10,909 nucleotides of DNA from JAWLCG01 sp041687295. GTDB lineage: Bacteria; Planctomycetota; Phycisphaerae; SM23-33; FEN-1343. Below, one piece after another: positions 6,364 to 10,909 of this stretch (positions are counted from its first letter, which is position 1; each line of letters opens with the position of its first letter). The DNA is taken from the NCBI GenBank assembly GCA_041687295.1, contig JAWLCG010000155.1:1-10909 (forward strand), in the 5' to 3' direction. The notes below the pieces were generated by a model. It made no database searches. It saw only the letters and a list, made by a program, of their open reading frames with translations, and had not been told where the DNA came from. The position numbers were made by a program, and so were the translations under genes.

Positions 6364-7716
6364 ATGAGCCGCATTCGACTCGAAGCGCTGGAGCCCCGCC
6401 TGCTGTGTGCCGCCGCCCTGGCGGGCGACCTGCAGCGCGACGGCACGGTCAACGACACCGACCTGAGCCTGCTGCTGTCGGACTTTGACCGCTGGGGCGA
6501 CCGCACGCTGAGCCTGGCCCTGGCCAACTGGGGCGCCCGCGCCGGAACGCTGATCGACGACGTCCTTCAGGTGGTCGGCACCGACGGCGACGATCTCATT
6601 CACATCGAGGACACCCACGGCCTGACGCGCGTGCAACGCAACGGCCAGTCGGCCCTTTACGAGGGCCTGGCCGGCGTGGTGGTGCGGGCCGGCGACGGCG
6701 ACGACGTGATCGACATCCTCTCGGCCCTGCCGACGACGGTCTACACCCAGGGCGGCAACGACACGGTCACCGGCGGCTCGATTGTCGTAACCATCGGCGG
6801 GGGCACCGACGTCGTGCGCTCGGCCGGCGTGGTCTGGGCGGACGCGACGGACACCGTCGAGGACGCCCGCCGGCTGCACCGGGTGGAGGCGTTCTACCAG
6901 CCCTGGGCCGACAAGCCCATCCCCCTGGAGCTCCTGGGCCAGGACCTGCCCGACCCCCAGCCCCGCTGGAGCAGCCACCACTACGCCAACTTCGCGGGCG
7001 CCCCGCTGTTCGTCGACGGGCCCCAGTACAACGACGTCATCCAGGGCTACCTGGGCGACTGCTACTTCATGGTCTCGCTGGCGGCGATGGCCCAGGACGG
7101 CCCCGGCTGGCTGACCGACCACATGGTCGATCTGGGCGACGGGACGTTCGCGGTGGCGTTCTACCGCGACGGCGTCGAGCAGGTCGTCCGCGTCGATGCC
7201 GACCTGGTGGCCAGTACCAAGACGGGCAAGCTCCTCTACGCCCGGCCCAGCGCGACGGGGGAGCTCTGGCCGGCCATCCTGGAAAAGGCCTGGGCGAGCT
7301 TCCGCGACCCAAACGCCCCCACCTACGCTGCCATCGAGAACGGCTGGATGAGCGAGCCGGTGCTCGCCCTGACCAACCAGTACACCCGCTCGTGGTTCCT
7401 GCGGTCGACGATGACGGACACCCAGGTGCTCAGCACCGTCGAGGCAATGCTCGCCGAGGGCCTGGCGATGGTCGGCTCGCGGTCGACCGTCCAGGGCGCC
7501 ATCCTGCCCAACCACGGCTACCAGGTGCTCAGCATTACCGAGCCCGACGCCCTGGGCCGACAGTGGATCGAGGTCTACAACCCCTGGGGCTATGACGGCG
7601 CCGACGCGGACGGCTACAGCGACGACCCCGACGACGGACACGTCTTCGTGCTGCCGTCGACATTCCTGGAATCCTTCTCCACCGGCACAAGCCTGGACCG
7701 CACGCTGCTAGCCTAG
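6364..7716 (+). CDS. Secreted-type calpain-like cysteine protease with LEPR-XLL, dockerin-like and RTX segments
   Basis: A 450-residue multidomain protein. Residues 1-15 carry the LEPR-XLL motif (LEALEPRLLC) found at the N-terminus of extracellular proteins, especially in planctomycetes. Residues 21-57 hold one dockerin/EF-type loop (D22, D26, N30, D33) with a degenerate second half ending ANWG. Residues 70-150 contain RTX-like calcium motifs (GTDGDD, AGDGDDVID, GGNDTVTGG). Residues ~200-450 form a calpain (C2) catalytic domain with all three active-site residues: C233 in QGYLGDCYF, H384 in NHGYQVL and N406 in EVYNPWG. It is predicted to be a calcium-responsive extracellular or surface protease, although no classical Sec signal peptide is seen. 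I chose the ATG at 6364 because it places LEPR at the usual distance and has AGAGG 5 nt upstream; an in-frame ATG at 6298 adds sequence unlike the family. The protein ends right after the protease domain. Confidence 0.87.
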   Translation: MSRIRLEALEPRLLCAAALAGDLQRDGTVNDTDLSLLLSDFDRWGDRTLSLALANWGARAGTLIDDVLQVVGTDGDDLIHIEDTHGLTRVQRNGQSALYEGLAGVVVRAGDGDDVIDILSALPTTVYTQGGNDTVTGGSIVVTIGGGTDVVRSAGVVWADATDTVEDARRLHRVEAFYQPWADKPIPLELLGQDLPDPQPRWSSHHYANFAGAPLFVDGPQYNDVIQGYLGDCYFMVSLAAMAQDGPGWLTDHMVDLGDGTFAVAFYRDGVEQVVRVDADLVASTKTGKLLYARPSATGELWPAILEKAWASFRDPNAPTYAAIENGWMSEPVLALTNQYTRSWFLRSTMTDTQVLSTVEAMLAEGLAMVGSRSTVQGAILPNHGYQVLSITEPDALGRQWIEVYNPWGYDGADADGYSDDPDDGHVFVLPSTFLESFSTGTSLDRTLLA

Positions 7717-7734
7717 CCGCCACGTGGCCCCTTT

Positions 7735-7764
7735 TGGAGTGCGGCGAAGAATTCGCCGCTTTGG
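7735..7764 (+). repeat. Repeat A1: 30-bp hairpin unit
   Basis: It runs TGGAGTGCGGCG, variable centre, CGCCGCTTTGG. Here the centre extends the stem to 8 bp (GCGGCGAA / TTCGCCGC) around a GAA loop. It starts 19 nt after the stop codon of the calpain-like gene. Confidence 0.7.
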
Positions 7765-7782
7765 CTGGCTCTGCAAGCCGCT

Positions 7783-7812
7783 GTCGTGGCGACGGCGTCC
7801 GTAGCCACGTCT
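7783..7812. repeat. Repeat C2: 30-bp hairpin unit
   Basis: It matches 4711-4740 at 25 of 30 positions. In this copy CGTGGC (7785-7790) can pair with GCCACG (7803-7808). It lies in the convergent gap between A1 and A2. Confidence 0.6.
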
Positions 7813-7870
7813 TCCGCCGCCCGATCGTCAGTCGTACCGCCCAATGGAGGCCCAGGGCGCCAGCGCCGTA

Positions 7871-7900
7871 TGGAGTGCGGCGGCCTTGACGCCGCTTTGG
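7871..7900 (+). repeat. Repeat A2: 30-bp hairpin unit, left arm of a nested structure
   Basis: It has the same fixed ends as A1 and A4 but a centre (GCCTTGA) that does not extend the 6-bp GCGGCG / CGCCGC stem. With A3 (8055-8083, opposite orientation) it forms inverted arms matching at nearly every position and enclosing element B4. Confidence 0.7.
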
Positions 7901-7917
7901 ATCGCATGCGACAAGCC

Positions 7918-8052
7918 AGACCGTTTTGCTCGCGAACCTGCGGGGGCGTTGTGCCGGGTCAGGCACGGCCCGGCTGAGATGCCCACGGATGGCAATCCGT
8001 GGGCGTGGCCAGAACCTTTGCTCAACCCGCAGGCGCAAGCGTAAAACGGTCT
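7918..8052. repeat. Repeat B4: 135-bp MITE-like element with 27-bp terminal inverted repeats
   Basis: The ends AGACCGTTTT (7918-7927) and its complement (8043-8052) are perfect. Pairing extends to 27 bp (about 21 matches), including CCTGCGGG (7937-7944) against CCCGCAGG (8026-8033). The GCGGG block falls at positions 23-27 from the end, exactly as in B1. The central hairpin at 7981-8004 has the 10-bp stem GCCCACGGAT / ATCCGTGGGC with a GGCA loop, in opposite orientation to B1 and B2. AGCC follows the right end, and GCC precedes the left end, a possible short target duplication. Confidence 0.8.
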
Positions 8053-8054
8053 AG

Positions 8055-8083
8055 CCAAAGCGGCGTCAAGCCGCCGCTCTCCA
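8055..8083 (-). repeat. Repeat A3: 29-bp hairpin unit, right arm of a nested structure
   Basis: On the minus strand it reads TGGAGAGCGGCG, then GCTTGA, then CGCCGCTTTGG: one substitution and one deletion from A2. It starts 31 nt after the RNase R stop codon. Confidence 0.7.
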
Positions 8084-8113
8084 GGGCTCCGGGCCGCGCG
8101 ATCGGTAGACGCC

Positions 8114-10402
8114 CTACCGCGACCGGCGGCGGCGTCGGCGGGAGGGCTTTTTTGCCTCGCTGTCGCGGGGGGTCTCGGTCGTGGTTTTGGCGCTCTTGGC
8201 GCTCTTGGCACCCTTGGCGCTCTTCTGGGCCCGGCCGGGTTTCTGGCGGGCCTTCTTCTCGGCGGCGGGACGCTTGGGGGCGCCGGCCAGCGGCTCGATG
8301 CGGAGGTCCATCTTCCGTTGGGCCAGGTCGATGGCGACGATGCGGGCCTTAACCGCGTCGCCCAGGCGGATCCGCCGGCCCGTCCGCTCGCCCACCACCA
8401 GGCCGTGGCGAAGGTCCACCTCCCACCAGTCGTCGCCCAGGTCGGCCAGCCTGCACAGGCCCTCCACCAGGTAGCGCGTCGACTGGACGAACACGCCGAA
8501 GTTCGTCACGCCGGTGACCACGCCGTCGAGGTCCTCGCCGATGTGGTCGCTGAGCATCTGCAGCACCAGCAGCTTGCGCAGCTCGTTCTCGGCCGTCGCG
8601 GCCCGGCGCTCGGTGACGTTGCAGTGGTCGCCCAGTTGGGCCGTCGCCTGGGGGTCGACGGTCTCGGGCTCCAGCGTCTCGCGCAGGTACGCGTCGAGCA
8701 GGCGGTGCACCGTCAGGTCCGGGTAGCGGCGGATGGGGCTGGTGAAGTGACAGTAGTGGTCGCTGGCCAGGGCGAAATGGCCCACGCGCAGCGGCGAGTA
8801 CTCCGCCCGCTCGAAGGTCTTCAGCAGGGCCAGGTTCACCGCGTAGCTCTCGGGCTTGCCGCGGACCTTGTCGATGAGCGACTGCATGTCGTGCCGCGAC
8901 AGGTCGCGCGGGATCTTCAGCCCGCAGGCGCGGATGAAGTCGGTCAGCTGCTTGCTCTCGCCGTCGCTCTCGGGGTGGATGCGGCGGAGGAAGGGCACCT
9001 CCTGGCCGTCGAGCAGCCGGGCGACGGCGTCGTTGGCCTCGACCATGAACATCTCGATGATCGTGTGGGTGTAGCTGTCGTCGGCCTGGGCGGCATCGAG
9101 GACCTTGCCCTCGTCGCTGAGCACCAGCTTCACCTCGGGCAGGTCCAGGTGGATCATCCCCGCGCGGCGCCGCCTCGCCTCGATCCGCCGGGCCAGCGTC
9201 TCCATGGCCCGCACCAGCTCGACGATCTGCCCCTCATAGCCCCCCACCTTGCCGTCCAGGATGCCCTGGGCCTGCAGGTAGGTCAGGCGCTTGGCCGAGC
9301 GGATCACGCCGTTGGCGAAGCGGGCGCCGAGGATCTCGCCGTCGGCGTCGTAGTCGATGAAGGCGCTCTTGACGAAACGCCCCACGCCCTCCTGCAGGCT
9401 GCACACGCCGTTGCTGAGGATCTCCGGCAGCATGGGCACGACCTTGCGGGGGAAGTAGACGCTGTTGCCCCGCAGGCGAGCCTGCTCGTCCAGCGGCGAG
9501 CCCTCGGTGACGAAGTGCGCCACGTCGGCGATGTGCACGCCCAGGCGCCAGCCGCTGGCGGTGCGCTCCAGGCTGATCGCGTCGTCGTAGTCGCGGGCGT
9601 CGTCGGGGTCGATCGTCACGATCGTCAGGCCCGTCAGGTCCTCCCGGCCGGACGGGTCGACCGGGGCGGCCTCGCTGAACTCCCGCGCCAGGGCGCGGGC
9701 CTGCTCGAGGGCGGCCTCGTCGAACGCGTCGGGCAGGCCGTACTCGCGGATGACGGCGAGGGTCTCCACGTCGGCCGGCCCGGCCTGGCCCAGCACCTCG
9801 ACGATGACGCCCCGGCCCAGCTCGCCGGCCCGGGGATACTGAACGATCTCGACGACGACCTTGACCCCGGCCTTGGCGGCGGGCCCGACGTCCTGGATGA
9901 CGATCGGGTCGGTCATCACGATGCCCTGGGGCAGGATGAACCAGACGTCCTCGGCGTGCTGCAGTTGGCCGACGAAACGGTTCTGCCCGCGCTCGAGCAC
10001 CTCGGTGATCTGCCCGCGGTAGATCTGCTCGCCGCCCTCGCGCCGCCCGCCGCGGTAGACCTTGGCGGCCACGCGGTCGCCGGTGATGGCCGTGCCGCTG
10101 GCGCCCTCGGGGATGAACAGGTCGCCGTGGGCGTTGAGCTCGTCGGGTATGACGAAGCCGAACCCCCGCGGGTTGCCGCGGTAGACGCCGACCACCCGCT
10201 CGCCGATGGGCGGCAGGGCCAGGGCGTTCTTGGGCCCGCTGACGACCCGGCCCTCGGCCATGAGGCGTTTGACGGCCTCGCGGAAGGCGCCGTACTCCGG
10301 CTCGGGCACGCCGAGACGATGGGCGAGCTGGCGGGCCTTGAGCGGCTGGTATTCCTTTTCGGAAAGATGCTTCACGATGGCTTCAAGGTAGCGTTCTTGC
10401 AT
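8114..10402 (-). CDS. rnr: Ribonuclease R (RNB-family 3'-5' exoribonuclease)
   Basis: A 762-residue processive 3'-5' exoribonuclease that degrades structured RNA. Domains in order are an N-terminal winged helix (~1-65), cold-shock type OB folds (~68-205, with GNPRGFGFVIPD at 76-87), the RNB catalytic domain (~255-600), an S1 domain (624-703) and a basic tail (704-762) rich in K, A and R ending SRRRRRRSR. The metal-binding aspartates D265, D271, D273 and D274 in IDPDDARDYDDA match D201, D207, D209 and D210 of E. coli RNase II. HIADVAHFV and the late SDHYCHFTSPIRRYPDL motif are also typical. The basic tail contains a 9-bp tandem (GCTCTTGGC-type on the plus strand, ~8188-8225) encoding Ala-Lys-Ser/Gly repeats. 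I chose the ATG at 10402 because family homology starts with MQERYLEAI; an in-frame ATG at 10441 would add 13 residues, and the open frame beyond that is antisense to the neighbouring gene. The winged helix and basic tail favour RNase R over RNase II. Confidence 0.95.
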   Translation of the reverse strand: MQERYLEAIVKHLSEKEYQPLKARQLAHRLGVPEPEYGAFREAVKRLMAEGRVVSGPKNALALPPIGERVVGVYRGNPRGFGFVIPDELNAHGDLFIPEGASGTAITGDRVAAKVYRGGRREGGEQIYRGQITEVLERGQNRFVGQLQHAEDVWFILPQGIVMTDPIVIQDVGPAAKAGVKVVVEIVQYPRAGELGRGVIVEVLGQAGPADVETLAVIREYGLPDAFDEAALEQARALAREFSEAAPVDPSGREDLTGLTIVTIDPDDARDYDDAISLERTASGWRLGVHIADVAHFVTEGSPLDEQARLRGNSVYFPRKVVPMLPEILSNGVCSLQEGVGRFVKSAFIDYDADGEILGARFANGVIRSAKRLTYLQAQGILDGKVGGYEGQIVELVRAMETLARRIEARRRRAGMIHLDLPEVKLVLSDEGKVLDAAQADDSYTHTIIEMFMVEANDAVARLLDGQEVPFLRRIHPESDGESKQLTDFIRACGLKIPRDLSRHDMQSLIDKVRGKPESYAVNLALLKTFERAEYSPLRVGHFALASDHYCHFTSPIRRYPDLTVHRLLDAYLRETLEPETVDPQATAQLGDHCNVTERRAATAENELRKLLVLQMLSDHIGEDLDGVVTGVTNFGVFVQSTRYLVEGLCRLADLGDDWWEVDLRHGLVVGERTGRRIRLGDAVKARIVAIDLAQRKMDLRIEPLAGAPKRPAAEKKARQKPGRAQKSAKGAKSAKSAKTTTETPRDSEAKKPSRRRRRRSR

Positions 10403-10437
10403 ACCCTTATGGTAGGGTGCCCCCGCACCAGTAGCAA
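10403..10437 (-). promoter_or_regulatory. Candidate rnr promoter giving a leaderless transcript, with start-site hairpin
   Basis: On the minus strand TTGCTA (10432-10437) and TACCAT (10409-10414) are 17 bp apart, each 4 of 6 to consensus. The expected start of transcription, about 7 nt past the -10, falls on the A of the chosen ATG. Alternatively, if transcription starts farther upstream, ACCCT (10414-10418) and AGGGT (10403-10407) would pair directly before the ATG, burying the only AAGGG. Both readings are predictions. Confidence 0.35.
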
Positions 10438-10468
10438 TCATCAACACCCGCGCAAAAAGGAGCGACCC

Positions 10469-10825
10469 GTGAGCGACCAGATCATCCGAATCGCCGAGCA
10501 GCTCGGCAAGGCCATCGCCGACAGCCCCCAGAGCCAGGCCCTCGACCAGGCCCGCCAGCAGGCCCAGGGCGACCCCGAGGCCATGAAGTTGATGAACGAG
10601 TTCCAGAGCCAGGCCGAGAAGATCGCCCGCCAGGAGCAGATGCGCCAGCCCATCGAGCCGGCCGACAAGCAGAAGCTCGAAGGCCTCCAGGGCAAGGTCG
10701 CCGGCAACGGCACCATCAAGAAGTTCACCGAGGCCCAGATGCAGTATGTCGACCTGATGCAGCGCGTCAGCCAGACCATCCACCAGCAGCTCGCCGGGCC
10801 CGAGGAAGAGCCGCAGCAGCAGTAG
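10469..10825 (+). CDS. YlbF / YmcA (Com_YlbF, DUF964) family protein
   Basis: A 118-residue, all-helical protein starting at GTG with AAGGAG 7 nt upstream. The body (IAEQLGKAIADSP ... EAMKLMNEFQSQAEKI ... DKQKLEGLQGKVAGN ... AQMQYVDLMQRVSQTI) has the helix layout, conserved asparagine and aromatic positions of the YlbF family. In Bacillus subtilis YlbF and YmcA act with YaaT as the Ric (Y) complex, which steers RNase Y cleavage of mRNA. Whether this protein does so in a planctomycete is unknown. It is unusually rich in glutamine and ends AGPEEEPQQQ. There is no signal peptide or membrane segment, so it should be cytoplasmic. It is divergent from rnr with only 66 bp between starts, hinting at shared control. 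The GTG start is preferred because the strong ribosome binding site immediately precedes it and family sequence begins there. Confidence 0.85.
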   Translation: MSDQIIRIAEQLGKAIADSPQSQALDQARQQAQGDPEAMKLMNEFQSQAEKIARQEQMRQPIEPADKQKLEGLQGKVAGNGTIKKFTEAQMQYVDLMQRVSQTIHQQLAGPEEEPQQQ

Positions 10826-10833
10826 GGTTCCCC

Positions 10834-10859
10834 CGATCGGTTGGCCCCTTTGCCGATCG
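10834..10859 (+). terminator. Hairpin after the YlbF-family gene
   Basis: A perfect 7-bp stem, CGATCGG (10834-10840) and CCGATCG (10853-10859), with a 12-nt loop starts 9 nt after the stop codon. No U-tract follows, so it may mark a Rho-dependent or processed 3' end rather than an intrinsic terminator. Confidence 0.45.
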
Positions 10860-10909
10860 ACCGTGCGGCTGGGTGCCCCGGGCAAGCGGAGCGTCAGCAC
10901 CGCTCGCCC

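Noticed and set aside
6145..7641. Minus-strand 498-codon open frame
   Set aside because: It is antisense to the calpain-like gene, whose three catalytic motifs prove the plus-strand reading.
7828..8211. Minus-strand 127-codon frame after RNase R
   Set aside because: It is a read of repeats A3, B4 and A2 plus an out-of-frame piece of the RNase R tail.
8318..10825. Plus-strand open frame of 835 codons
   Set aside because: It is antisense to RNase R, with low-complexity V/A/G/D/H composition typical of a shadow frame. Only its last 118 codons, from the GTG at 10469, form a real gene.
10860..10909. Possible further repeat at the right edge
   Set aside because: AGCGG and CCGCT can pair and the sequence looks repeat-like, but with no second copy in the window and the edge cutting it, it cannot be supported.

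Overview
The window is a GC-rich bacterial stretch that most resembles a planctomycete, probably of the Phycisphaerae type. The grounds are a secreted-type protein opening with the LEPR-XLL motif followed by a dockerin-like loop, long antisense open frames from high GC, and gaps between genes filled with hairpin-forming dispersed repeats of a kind I associate with that group. The taxonomic call is an inference and no marker gene proves it.

Layout. Five genes on the minus strand occupy the left 6 kb, read right to left: a 3-hydroxyisobutyrate dehydrogenase / tartronate semialdehyde reductase family enzyme (5096-5992), trpB (3125-4339), trpA (2190-3017), a cytoplasmic sialidase-fold BNR protein (805-1908) and an unrecognised double zinc-ribbon protein cut by the left edge (1-654). 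A 371-bp divergent gap (5993-6363) with candidate promoters separates them from a plus-strand LEPR-XLL / dockerin / RTX / calpain-like protease (6364-7716). Convergent to it is RNase R (8114-10402, minus), and divergent from that across 66 bp is a YlbF-family protein (10469-10825, plus). trpB and trpA make the two subunits of tryptophan synthase. RNase R and the YlbF-like protein may share an RNA-decay theme. The other genes have no obvious pathway link.

What stands out is the non-coding part. Every gap that follows a stop codon carries hairpin repeats. Family B is a ~130-137 bp MITE-like element with AGACCRTTT terminal inverted repeats and a conserved central hairpin (three full copies and one core). 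Family A is a 29-30 bp hairpin with a fixed frame and variable loop (four copies). Family C is a 30-bp hairpin (two copies). D is a 147-bp palindrome between 34/35-bp direct repeats. E is a 7-bp-periodic GATTTNN block. There is also a 9-bp tandem array. The two divergent promoter gaps lack families A, B and C. The D-flanking repeat contains the stop codon of the dehydrogenase, and block E contains that of trpB.

Gaps over 300 bp: 4340-5095 holds a candidate trpB promoter and leader ORF, the tandem array, C1, B3 and D. 5993-6363 holds divergent promoter candidates and hairpins. 7717-8113 is almost entirely nested repeats. At the right edge, 10860-10909, I see no gene.
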